In this document: piece by piece, positions 20,466 to 31,429 of the stretch
How the letters are laid out: every line of letters begins with the position of its first letter
Position numbering within the stretch: position 1 is the stretch's first letter
Source of the DNA: Haberlea rhodopensis
Lineage: Eukaryota > Streptophyta > Magnoliopsida > Lamiales > Gesneriaceae
DNA: 64,000 bases
Direction of reading: 5' to 3'
Assembly (NCBI GenBank): GCA_907163345.1
Contig: CAJQUN010000040.1
Location: 4,464,001-4,528,000 of the forward strand
Notes under the pieces: generated by a model
What the model was told of the DNA's origin: nothing
Database searches by the model: none
What the model saw: only the letters and a program-made list of their open reading frames with translations
Made by a program: the position numbers and the translations under genes

Positions 20466-21763
20466 GGCCGCTTCAAAATTGGAAAGCACATATGAAACCA
20501 AGCGTGGACCATGATCGAAACGGACACAATAGTGAAAACCAATACGAAGGTTAGAGTTGTTATGGTGTGCGTTCAATTGTCTCGGTTACACAAATGACTA
20601 AATAGTTCGAAACTTTAAGTTCACTATTAAGTTAGTAAATCTGATTGAATACTACTACGGAAGATTCAAAGCCGCAAGCTACCTCTTCAGATGCTATAAC
20701 GATTCGTTAAAGGCGCTAATTGCATTCATGCATTAATTTTAGTTCATGTGGGGGATTATTGGCAAAATGTGCTTAATAAATTGAAATTAAGCATGAAAAA
20801 GTCTGATACTTGATCAAGGACAAAACAAGCAAAACGGATGAGAAAATGCTGCCCAGGAAAAACCAGGCAGCCCGGGAGCGCTTCCCAACTTTTTGGGCAG
20901 CGAGCTGGGTGCTCGAGCGCCGCTGGCATTCTGCCCGAAAATTAACATGGTGGTTTTTTCTCGAAATATTGTGTCCCTTTGCGTCTGGGTGAGATTTTTT
21001 CATGAAATAACATGACATTCTTATTTATGGACTCATTTAATATGATTGATCTAAAATTATTATTATAATAATTTATGTATTTTATATTTAAAATATAACC
21101 AGATGCAGCTAAATATTTTATAAACCATATTGCTTTGATGACTTGTTATTAGTGGTAGGTGGAAAACAATTTAGGCATAGGTACAATATGCAGGTGACAT
21201 AATTATTTAATTTAAATTTTCAAGTTTCATTGTAAATATATACATTTTTTTTAAGTGTTCAATGTATATTTCTTGTCTTTACAACTATATTATTGTAAAT
21301 AAAATCCCTAATTCAATTGTAACTAATTGGGTAATAAGAAATAATGGCTAATAAAATTAAAGGATCAAATATTAATACAGTATTATAAGTTAGATATCAT
21401 CAAATATTTAATAGGGTATTGTAAGTTAGAATGATATCAATGGTATAACTCAAAACATTTAAATTTTCCGACTAAAGAAATATGCTTAAAAAAATGTCCC
21501 ACTCTCTTCTAACTTCTTATCATAGACATTGAGCTTGTCTGATCTAGAGACCAGCCATCAACTTCACCACTTTGGCACTAATGCACACATGAGGGACACA
21601 TACGAAATGTCATTGGCAAATTTTCCCAACAAATCATGTGCATTGGCTCATTTGCAATGCACAAAATTCTTTAACTAATGACAAATAGATCAATCTAGGA
21701 TTTAATGGTCCATCAAGATGTTAGCAATGCTTGAGTAATAAGCCAATATACTAAGAATAGTGA
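20466..21763. other. Intergenic DNA left of element D
   Basis: About 1.3 kb without a recognisable gene. 20845-20945 is locally GC-rich (CAGGCAGCCCGGGAGCGC), with 60-80 codon ORFs on both strands that resemble nothing known. The rest is A/T-rich. The last five bases (AGTGA, 21759-21763) are the left target duplication of element D. Confidence 0.6.
21759..21763. repeat. Target site duplication of D, left (AGTGA)
   Basis: AGTGA just before the LTR start TGTGATGACC; the same five bases follow the right LTR at 30623-30627. Confidence 0.93.
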
Positions 21764-24250
21764 TGTGATGACCAGGGATTATATGTGTTAATCCCGTAGT
21801 GTTAATAATCCCTAAAGTGGTTTTACGTGGCGATTTGGAATTTAATCGAGGTGTTGGGCCTTCTGGGCTCGTTTAATTGGGTAGTTGGGATCGTTGGATC
21901 CAGAGGTTGAGATTGTATTCACATTTCGGTGAAAAACCTAAGAGTTGGGTTTTTGATGTGTCTCGGAATCTCGGGTGCTTGTGTGAGCACGGTAGGGGGT
22001 TTTGGAGTTAGAAAGAGAGTTTTTGAAAACAGATGATTTTTAAGGAATCATGATGTATTTGTGGGACTATTAATATTTCGGGGTATTTTTGCTATAAATA
22101 CCAGATGAACCCGAGATTTTAAGAGAAAATTTCATTTCAGCTTTTTTTTCCTCTCTCTTTCCCGTCGGTGCCCCTTTCCCGTCTACCCTGCACCCCGCGA
22201 CTTCCAACGCTTCGCCCGCCGCCGTCCCGCCGCCGTTCGGCGCGTGCGACCCGCCGCCGGCTTCGTCTCGTCGAGGCGCAGCTTTCCCCTCCGTCAATTC
22301 GAAGTTTCGTCGCGTTTTGAAGTCGGATTTTGGCTGGAGGCGTCGATCCCCAATTTCTAGGGTTCTTCGATTTTCGTCCGATTTCTTCCGATTTTCGATT
22401 GGGTAACCTCCCTTACCCCTTTTTCGTCATTTTCGTGTATTTCCCTGCCATTATTGTGTTCGAATTTGATGAATTTTAAGGGTTCGAATTTAAGGGCTTG
22501 TTTGGGTTCGAATTTAAGGGGGTTGAGTTCGAAAATTGGGGGTTTTTGGCAAGGGGCGTTGTTTCTTGCTTGGATAGCTTAATTCTCATTTTAGATGAAT
22601 TATGGTATTATTTGGGTTTGAAATTGTGAGATTCGGGTTCGATTTTTGTAGGGTATTCTTGAACAAATTTCGATATTGTCTCATTTATTTCCCTCCCTGC
22701 ATGTACCTGCCCCGGGTCTTTTAAGAGGTTAATTGTCGTGTGTTGACAATATTTTGAGGGTTAGGTGTGCTTGAGCATGGGTTACATGTTCGTAAATAAT
22801 TGTGAATTATTTATCGTGTTAGCACATCATTCCTCGGGGCATGGAACTCGAGCAAGGTTTGGCTCGGACTTCGGAGATTTAAGGTACGTGCGACGTACAA
22901 GCATTTCTATATATTAGGGCATTTGTGAATGCATAATGAAATTTGATTTCATTGAATAATCGCGCATGGGGATTATATGTATATATATATGTTGATATAG
23001 CCAAGGAATGACCCAAATCTTGATATCGCCGCTTGTAGCGTGCGTGACACTAGAGTAGGATGACTCTTACATGATATATGTGGTACTGGGTTTATATGAC
23101 CATTGTAGGGCATTTGAGATGCCTGAGAATGATCATGGGATCATGTATTCATTATAAGACATTTGAGATGTCTAGGTATAATGAAGAATTGGTAAAATAA
23201 ATGCTAGGCATTTGAGCTATCTGTGATTGATAGCGAGGTTGTGAAATCAGTATTAGATATTGAGATATCTATATTTGCATGTTTAATGAGTTTGCAACCA
23301 CTATCTGTTGATATTCGAGTATTAGGCATGCGATGAGTTAATCAATGCGTTGATTTACTGATTTTTGAGATTTGATGAGTTTGATGATTGTGAGAACAGG
23401 GACAGTACACGGAATCCCGGATGAGGATGTTGCCATCCAGGGAGTATCATTTAAAATTCATTAATATTTACTTGTGTTGTAAATTATGAATTTCATTATT
23501 GTGATTATGAGATTTTGTGTATTGGTATGCTCACCCCGTTGGGGGCTGTCTCTGTTGGGGATGGTGAACAGGTGCATCGATGGCTGTGGAGCTGAGCTCG
23601 AGCTGTTGATTGGATGTACTCACAGGATCGTGGTACCAGGGCTTGATGGAGCACGGTATCGTATAGAGTACTTATATACACCCGAGGTTTATATACACAT
23701 TTATGATGCTCGCATGTGAGCACGGACATTCTTGTATATGGGTTGTATATAAAGGCATGAGCCTTCCTCTCTTTCATTATATGTTGCATGCAATTGTGTA
23801 GAATTGCTAATGATATGAGAGTCGTTAGTGTATTATGTGGGTGTTGAGACCCATTTATGTCGTCATATGTGTGGTGTCTTCCCTGGCTGGGAATTTACTT
23901 GGTATTACTGCTTTCTGATGAGTATTATGTTTTCCCTGGCCGGGAATTATGTTATGTGTTGTGCTTTTACTTCGGGATAGCTCTATTTATGGGGAGACTC
24001 TGCCCAAATTTTTATAAAAGTCCACAATGTGAAAAGTGGCAAAAAGGGATGGTATTGGGCGAACTTTGTGAGTCTATTTCGTTGTTAGGCTGATGACCTT
24101 ATAACATTGAGTGTTAAAGGAATTTTTTTTGAAATTGCCATGCAATGATAAAGTATCATCTGAGCTTCCCGATTGGCTTTTTATTGAAAGCATATGCCAC
24201 ACATAGTGGTTAATACACTAATTAAGGGTTAAGGGCTTGGGGTCCTTACA
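21764..24250 (+). repeat. 5' LTR of D (2487 bp)
   Basis: It begins TGTGATGACC and ends GGGGTCCTTACA. After the TATA box at 22093 comes a GC-rich leader (22150-22300), then GATTGGGTAACC, a possible splice donor. It also holds the inverted repeat at 22884-22898. The 77- and 94-codon ORFs at 23486-23789, found in both LTRs, resemble no protein. Confidence 0.93.
22093..22100 (+). promoter_or_regulatory. TATA box of the D 5' LTR
   Basis: TATAAATA about 330 bp into the LTR, followed by a purine-rich then pyrimidine-rich transcript-start-like stretch. The right LTR has the same box at 28476-28483. Confidence 0.65.
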
Positions 24251-24254
24251 TTAG

Positions 24255-24266
24255 TGGTATCAGAGC
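24255..24266 (+). other. Primer binding site of D (tRNA-iMet type)
   Basis: TGGTATCAGAGC, four bases after the LTR end at 24250, in the TTAGTGGTATCAGAGC context typical of plant gypsy elements. Confidence 0.93.
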
Positions 24267-24996
24267 AGTGGTTGCTCTTTGGGGCTGTTAAGGGCCTAAG
24301 AAGTTATTGATAGCACATACTTATGCATGATGGCATTAATGTTGTATGACACAACTAGTTGTTTATGTGCTTTTTCTGATATGAAAAGTGGTGTTGCTAA
24401 TCAGTGTGATTGCAGGAATCGTGTGAAACACGATAGGATGGCATTAATAGTGATGTCTGGCACTCCGTGTGTTATGTGCCAAGGAATCTGATTTGTAAGA
24501 GAATCAGGTAAAGGGATATTTCCGAGGTAACATGTCTTGGTATACGTATTGACTTGCAAGTGGTTGCATTTATGCATTGGATGATTGCTGCATAGCGTAT
24601 ATGGCTATTGTTGCTAACCATGATGGTTGCAGGTTACAGGAAATATGGAGTACGTAAGCGACGTACGGGCATCCCAACGGTAACATGTATTCATGTTTGT
24701 CTGTGTGACACATGATGAATGCAATGTGATGCATTACGGTTATGATACATGTTATTACATATTATGCATTGTTGTTGCATATTATGCATTGTTGTTGCAT
24801 ATTGTGATGTGGAATAAAGAGGTGTATTCCACGAGTCAGGGCGATCACAGTTAAGGTTTTAATGCTTACGCTTTATCGCTGCGCATGTGGAGCGGGAGGG
24901 GGGAGGCTCGCTGGCACATGGAGGCGAGGTATACCATACTGAGCGGGGAAGCATTAACATAACTGATGATGACTGACTCAAGAAAGGATGATGGTG

Positions 24997-25235
24997 CATT
25001 CCTTTGTGATGACACGGATGATAGCGGTGATGTGTCTCGCTGTGTCGATTTATATTCATTCCATTGTGATGACACGGATGATAGCGTGATGTGTCCCGCT
25101 GTGTCGATTTATATTCATTCCATTGTGATGACACGGATGATAGCGGTGATGTGTCCCGCTGTGTCGATTTATATTCATTCCATTGTGATGACACGGATGG
25201 TAGCGGTGATGTGTTCCGCTGTGTCGATTTGTATT
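24997..25235 (+). repeat. 60-bp tandem repeat, four copies, inside D
   Basis: Units start at 24997, 25057, 25116 and 25176. Each begins CATTCC and contains GTGATGACACGGATG and the CCGCTGTGTCGATTT type end. Unit 2 lacks one base (AGCGTGATG versus AGCGGTGATG). AGCGG and CCGCT within each unit are inverted copies. Confidence 0.92.
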
Positions 25236-25680
25236 TATAGCGACGGTTCATTCCGCTATATTGATTGGCGAGGGTTCATTCCGCCAGGTGTATTTATAGC
25301 GACGGTTTATTCCGCTATATTGATTGGCGATGGTTTATACCGCCGGACACGGATGATAGCGGTGATGTGTCCCGCTGTGTCGATGATGATGATTCACCTC
25401 TTTGTGATTATTGGTGATGATTCGTGCCGCCGTATATATAGATAGCGATGCCTCTTTCCGCTATTATGTGGACGATGATTCATGCTCAGGTGTATAGCGA
25501 GGTTTCATGCCACTTATTATATGACGAGGTGTCATGCCGTCGATTCTATAGCGAGGGATTGTGCCGCTATGTACTCAGCACGAGATTTTGCCGCCTTCGA
25601 GCGATGGGTGCTGATTACGCACTATTATTGAGCGACGGAGACAGGTATGCCGCTATATTGTTAGCGATGAGGTATGAGAT
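25236..25680 (+). repeat. Array of small AGCGA...CCGCT hairpins inside D
   Basis: Repeated pairs of short inverted arms occur: ATAGCG...CGCTAT, TGGCG...CGCCA, AGCGG...CCGCT, and later less regular pairs such as TATAGCGAGG with GTGCCGCTAT. Loops are about 10-20 bases. The same motif style recurs at 32215-32345, 42180-42620 and 63845-64000. Confidence 0.7.
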
Positions 25681-28133
25681 ATTGCTATTCTATTAGCTTT
25701 ATTGTATCTGGCATGCGTTGATATACATGTTTTATTATGACTATTTTATTAGCATGATAGTGGATGACATACGCTGATGTACATGTATCGTCACTAGTTG
25801 ACAATGTCTTAGATGCCCTGAGTTGGCATGTGTCATCACAGGATGACGATGACGATGGTGTAGGAGATGTCTTATTAGACATGCATCATCGTTACGATGA
25901 TCAATGCGTTGTGTATACGTATTCAGTGGTATGCCTTGGGTGCCAGTACCGAGCACAAGGTGGTGTGTGCGGCACCGATTGACGTGACCCTTATACCGAG
26001 CGGGTTGCTCGAGGAATGGATGGATGCGCTGTACAGGTGATTGTACCGCAGCTTACGTTTGGGGTGATCATATTACGAGTGGTGATACCCTTGAGGTATG
26101 CTCGTTGGAATGGCTTTTGGCCATGTAATTTGACGACAGGAGTAATCATGAGGAAATTACTCGCTTTCTGTCGATGTGACATGTGGTAGACATGGTCACA
26201 CCACCCATGAGGGTGTAGGATGAGTCCTAAGGAAGTAGGATCAGGTTATGTTAAGTACATAGGGACATTGGAGTGTCCAGGGTGTATCGGTATTAGAGGA
26301 ATGTTGGATAAAGACCCACTACTCTATTGAGTTTTCTTCCCACAGTATGATATACCATGTGGAAACGTCCATCTTATTGGTAGGTTTGAGGTGAACCTAG
26401 AGAGGCAGCGACCAGTTTGTCTGTCGTGTGTGTGCAGCACCATGAAGGGCTTGTTATAGCCGTTATACTGCTCGTTGGAACCAAGTTGGCAAATCGTAAG
26501 GCGATACGATGTGGATTGTGGTGGACCCTAGTAGTCACCATGTCATTTGAGACTGAGGTTGTGCATGCCTCACTGAAACGTGTATACGTTTGTGTTTAAT
26601 CTTGGTGAGACTTGTCTGGGACAGCTCAGGATGTTGGAGTACCAACAAGAGAGTCATCAGGTCGTTATTGACTCAATCTAAGGGAATCCGTGTATTTGGG
26701 ATGCAATGGGTGTTATTGTATCCAGTTTTTCCGAACAGTGGTTCGAGACTAGTGGATCTCGAGTTCGATGGCACTTCCCTTGTGAGGAAGGGGGTAGTAC
26801 TATACCTATTTGGGGAATCTTTGAAAGATTCGGTAAGTTGGTGCATGTGGTGTTGATTTTGAGAATCACGCCGTGTTGTTGATCGTCGATTTTCATTCTC
26901 CACTGGATGGGAATGACTCAGGATTGACGGTTGTGTTTGCGGCTTAAGGGTATGTTGTAGATACCTGAGCCAAGTGCATTGAGTATGCATGTGGTGTTCG
27001 TGCTGAGGCAGGTATACCGATGAGTATACGGATGCCAGTTGTTGATTTCCTTCCTGTCAAGCATAGAGTTATGCTATTTTAGGATGGTTAAATCTCTGAT
27101 GAGAGATATGGAACACCTTGAGATTGGGAATCTCCATGGCACGATGATCATGAGGGATAATCGTGAAGTTAGTTGACTTCCCTTGAGGAGGGATTATCTT
27201 GTGAGGGTTAAGGTATTTCATTATTGGTGTTTCCCTCCAAGTTATGCGATAGCCTTCCCAAGTTTGGATTGTTAAATCCTAGGATTATCAAGGGATGGCA
27301 GGAATTCGGATTGGTTGGGTGTCACTGTCGACACAAGCGTTGAGGATGCAATGGGTTTATTGCATGCCCTTTCAGAATTTGAAACTCTGTGGAGTCTCGA
27401 TTGTTTATTTATGACCAAGATGTGGTTCTTGGGATATCCGGAGGTGGACATCTTGTGAGATGTCTTTTGTGTGGATCGGTGGCCGTGAGTTGCCCGATCC
27501 GAGTTGCAGAGGGTGCAACTGCTCCTTGAAGGAGGTTTGAAAGTGGAAACCAGGTTTGGTATGTGTACACCGTGGTATACTAGAGTTTCCCTCGTAACGA
27601 TGTATGTTAGACATCGTGAGTCTTGGTAAAGATGTCATTGGATGATATCTACGATAGAATCAGGAACGATTCGAATCCTTATAGTTTCAGTTGACTAACT
27701 GCTTTTGGATTATTAGCGTTAGAGTTGTACTGACGCTCTTTGACGTTATGATGGATTTGGAAGTTTATTCCACTCCAGAGTTTGACACGAGGTCAACGTT
27801 CTCACGGTTGAGGTGTCATTTAGGATGCGTTCTTACTAGTTGTATTAGAACTAAGGATGACTGTCCGATCTACAGTCGTAAGTAATCGGTTGTTTTTCGC
27901 AGTCATGAGGGACTGACTTTTGGGATGACCGGCATTGAGGTACGTTTTGCCTCTTGGGTGATAAGTTGGTTTTGGTCTGTCGCTCTGTTTCAGAGTTTGA
28001 TGTGAGGTAAGTATCCTCGCGTTTATTAATACGATTCTGTTATGGTCAAGAATCGAGGTTCTGGCTTCATGTTGTTGTGTAGCCTGGGTGTTATGTGATA
28101 CACCGGTGCTAATTTCGAGGACGAAATTCTTTT

Positions 28134-28142
28134 AGTGGGGGA
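28134..28142 (+). other. Polypurine tract of D
   Basis: AGTGGGGGA lies three bases before the right LTR, following the TTCGAGGACGAAATTC stretch typical of Tekay/Del-like 3' ends. One T interrupts the purines. Confidence 0.75.
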
Positions 28143-28145
28143 TAT

Positions 28146-30622
28146 TGTGATGACCAGGGATTATATGTGTTAATCCCGTAGTGTTAATAATCCCTAAAGT
28201 GGTTTTACGTGGCGATTTGGAATTTAATCGAGGTGTTGGGCCTTCTGGGCTCGTTTAATTGGGTAGTTGGGATCGTTGGATCCAGAGGTTGAGATTGTAT
28301 TCACATTTCGGTGAAAAACCTAAGAGTTGGGTTTTTGATGTGTCTCGGAATCTCGGGTGCTTGTGTGAGCACCGGTAGGGGGTTTTGGAGTTAGAGAGAG
28401 AGTTTTTGAAAACAGATGATTTTTAAGGAATCATGATGTATTTGTGGGACTATTAATATTTCGGGGTATTTTTGCTATAAATACCAGATGAACCCGAGAT
28501 TTTAAGAGAAAATTTCATTTCAGCTTTTTTTTCCTCTCTCTTTCCCGTCGGCGCCCCTTTCCCGTCTACCCTGCACCCCCGCGACTTCCAACGCTTCGCC
28601 CGCCGCCGTTCGGCGCGTGCGACCCGCCGCCGGCTTCGTCTCGTCGAGGCGCAGCTTTCCCCTCCGTCAATTCGAAGTTTCGTCGCGTTTTGAAGTCGGA
28701 TTTTGGCTGGAGGCGTCGATCCCCAATTTCTAGGGTTCTTCGATTTTCGTCCGATTTCTTCCGATTTTCGATTGGGTAACCTCCCTTACCCCTTTTTCGT
28801 CATTTTCGTGTATTTCCCTGCCATTATTGTGTTCGAATTTGATGAATTTTAAGGGTTCGAATTTAAGGGCTTGTTTGGGTTCGAATTTAAGGGGGTTGAG
28901 TTCGAAAACTTGGGGGTTTTTGGCAAGGGGTGTTGTTTCTTGCTTGGATAGCTTAATTCTCATTTTAGATGAATTATGGTATTATTTGGGTTCGAAATTG
29001 TGAGATTCGGGTTCGATTTTTGTAGGGTATTCTTGAACAAATTTCGATATTGTCTCATTTATTTCCCTCCCTGCATGTACCCTGCCCCGGGTCTTTTAAG
29101 AGGTTAATTGTCGTGTGTTGACAATATTTTGAGGGTTAGGTGTGCTTGAGCATGGGTTACATGTTCGTAAATAATTGTGAATTATTTATCGTGTTAGCAC
29201 ATCATTCCTCGGGGCATGGAACTCGAGCAAGGTTTGGCTCGGACTTCGGAGATTTAAGGTACGTGCGACGTACGAGCATTTCTATATATTAGGGCATTTG
29301 TGAATGCATAATGAAATTTGATTTCATTGAATAATCGCGCATGAGGATTATATATATATATATGTTGATATAGCCAAGGAATGACCCAAATCTTGATATC
29401 GCCGCTTGTAGCGTGCGTGACACTAGAGTAGGATGACTCTTACATGATATATGGGGTACTGGGTTTATATGACCATTGTAGGGCATTTGAGATGCCTGAG
29501 AATGATCGTGGGATCATGTATTCATTATAAGACATTTGAGATGTCTAGGTATAATGAAGAATTGGTAAAATAAATGCTAGGCATTTGAGCTATCTGTGAT
29601 TGATAGCGAGGTTGTGAAATCAGTATTAGATATTGAGATATCTATATTTGCATGTTTAATGAGTTTGCAACCACTATCTGTTGATATTTGAGTATTAGGC
29701 ATGCGATGAGTTAATCAATGCGTTGATTTACTGATTTTTGAGATTTGATGAGTTTGATGATTGTGAGAACAGGGACAGTACACGGAATCCCGGATGAGGA
29801 TGTTGCCATCCAGGGAGTATCATTTAAAATTCATTAATATTTACTTGTGTTGTAAATTATGAATTTCATTATTGTGATTATGAGATTTTGTGTATTGGTA
29901 TGCTCACCCCGTTGGGGGCTGTCTCTGTTGGGGCAGATGAACAGGTGCATCGATGGCTGTGGAGCTGAGCTCGAGCTGTTGATTGGATGTACTCACAGGA
30001 TCGTGGTACCAATGCTTGATGGAGCACGGTATCGTATAGAGTACTTATATACACCCGAGGTTTATATACACATTTATGATGCTCGCATGTGAGCACGGAC
30101 ATTCTTGTATATGGGTTGTATATAAAGGCATGAGCCTTCCTCTCTTTCATTATATGTTGCATGCAATTGTGTAGAATTGCTAATGATATGAGAGTCGTTA
30201 GTGTATTATGTGGGTGTTGAGACCCATTTATGTCGTCATATGTGTGGTGTATTCCCTGGCTGGGAATTTACTTGGTATTACTGCTTTCTGATGACTATTA
30301 TGTTTTCCCTGGCCGGGAATTATGTTATGTGTTGTGCTTTTACTTCGGGATAGCTCTATTTATGGGGAGACTCTGCCCAAATTTTTATAAAATCCACAAT
30401 GTGAAAAGTGGCAAAAAGGGATGGTATTGGGCGAACTTTGTGAGTCTATTTCGTTGTTAGGCTGATGACCTTATAACATTGAGTGTTAAAGGAATTTTTT
30501 TTGAAATTGCCATGCAATGATAAAGTATCATCTGAGCTTCCCGATTGGCTTTTTATTGAAAGCATGTGCCACACATAGTGGTTAATACACTAATTAAGGG
30601 TTAAGGGCTTGGGGTCCTTACA
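28146..30622 (+). repeat. 3' LTR of D (2477 bp)
   Basis: It is nearly identical to 21764-24250. Differences include a short GC-rich deletion near 28600 and isolated substitutions. The TATA box is at 28476-28483. It ends GGGGTCCTTACA and is followed by AGTGA. Confidence 0.93.
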
Positions 30623-31429
30623 AGTGATCTAAGAGACATTAACAACATAAGTGATAAGAACAATTAGTCCCGATTCACGACCTTGTTTTAGGTGTTTCTA
30701 TGATTCCGCATTCAAGACAGCCTGACAATTGATTTAACACACTCAACACTTGGGTTTGTCAAATCAATGGTTGAGTTGCCCTCAAGGGCAAAAACAACAT
30801 TAGTAGGTAGCTTACACAGTAGATCTATCGAGACATCATAAATCCATTATTAACTAGACTTAAACTCTTGTAAGTATGAAATGCTTAATATTGGTTTTGT
30901 GAGGGTTGAACAAGACAGCCTTCAATTTTTCCATGTAATTATTTATTGTTGAACATGAGTTCCAATTTGATTGGTCAAAGTTGGCAACATCATGATTCAA
31001 CTTGCCAACTATGTAGATTTTTATTTTCAACATTACATGCCATTAGAAAAACTAAAGGGCGTCGCTATGGATATTTGCATATGTTTACAGGCCCATGGCC
31101 ATGCAAAATATAAATGGGAAAAAATTGGGACGGTACCAACTGGAAAAAGAATTTCCAACTTAGTCAGGTATAAAAACTTCAAATCTCTTAAGTCCAATTT
31201 TAGATAAAATGACCAAATTAGACACCACAACTCTCACCAGTCACCATAGAAATGGTGAGTCTAAACCTTTGGGTCCCTCACAAACACCATACCCGAGAAT
31301 CCAACCCCAGCTGCTGTTGCTGGGTCTTCATGCAACGACGGTGCTTCCAGCTGCTAGGATCTTTAAAATCAAACTCAGCAGCAGAGGTTTATTTTGAAGA
31401 AAACAACATTGCACCAGATGCCTGCAAAG
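30623..31429. other. Unassigned DNA between D and H
   Basis: About 800 bp starting with the right target duplication of D (AGTGA). Short ORFs of 60-78 codons at 30971-31434 overlap on both strands and resemble no known protein. CAAAG (31425-31429) lies directly before the H LTR and may be its left target duplication. No repeat was recognised. Confidence 0.5.

Larger units (their letters stand above)
24267..28133 (+). other. Non-coding internal region of D
   Basis: This 3.87 kb has no ORF above about 160 codons, and the longest (24966-25445) is the translation of a tandem repeat. It contains an inverted repeat GTACGT/ACGTAC at 24650-24666, a 60-bp tandem array (24997-25235) and a series of small hairpins (25236-25680). 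From 25690 to 28130 there is moderately complex sequence without recognisable gag or pol motifs. It may be long-diverged pol or captured non-coding DNA. Confidence 0.75.
21764..30622 (+). mobile_element. Complete non-autonomous LTR retrotransposon D (LARD-like, Tekay/Del-like signals)
   Basis: It has two 2.48 kb LTRs (21764-24250 and 28146-30622) starting TGTGATGACCAGGG and ending GGGGTCCTTACA, flanked by AGTGA at 21759-21763 and 30623-30627. The primer site TGGTATCAGAGC follows the left LTR after four bases. The internal 3.9 kb ends in a stretch containing TTCGAGGACGAAATTCTTTT plus a purine tract, known from the 3' end of Tekay/Del gypsy elements. No gag or pol was found. By eye the LTRs differ at about 20 positions plus a few indels (about 0.8%), suggesting roughly 0.3 million years if 1.3e-8 changes per site per year is assumed. 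Long LTRs with a long non-coding interior fit the LARD class. Confidence 0.92.

Noticed and set aside
20773..21018. Overlapping 60- and 81-codon ORFs in the GC-rich island
   Set aside because: Antisense to each other and without recognisable features; probably chance.
23486..23789. 77- and 94-codon ORFs present in both D LTRs
   Set aside because: They are duplicated only because the LTR is duplicated; they overlap on opposite strands and resemble no protein.
24255..24266. TGGTATCAGAGC and TGGCGCCGTTGCCGGGGA as parts of tRNA genes
   Set aside because: They are primer binding sites next to LTRs; no cloverleaf surrounds them.
24966..25445. 159-codon ORF in element D and its antisense 130-codon ORF
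   Set aside because: Both are translations of the 60-bp tandem repeat and the hairpin array; repeated peptides follow directly from repeated DNA.
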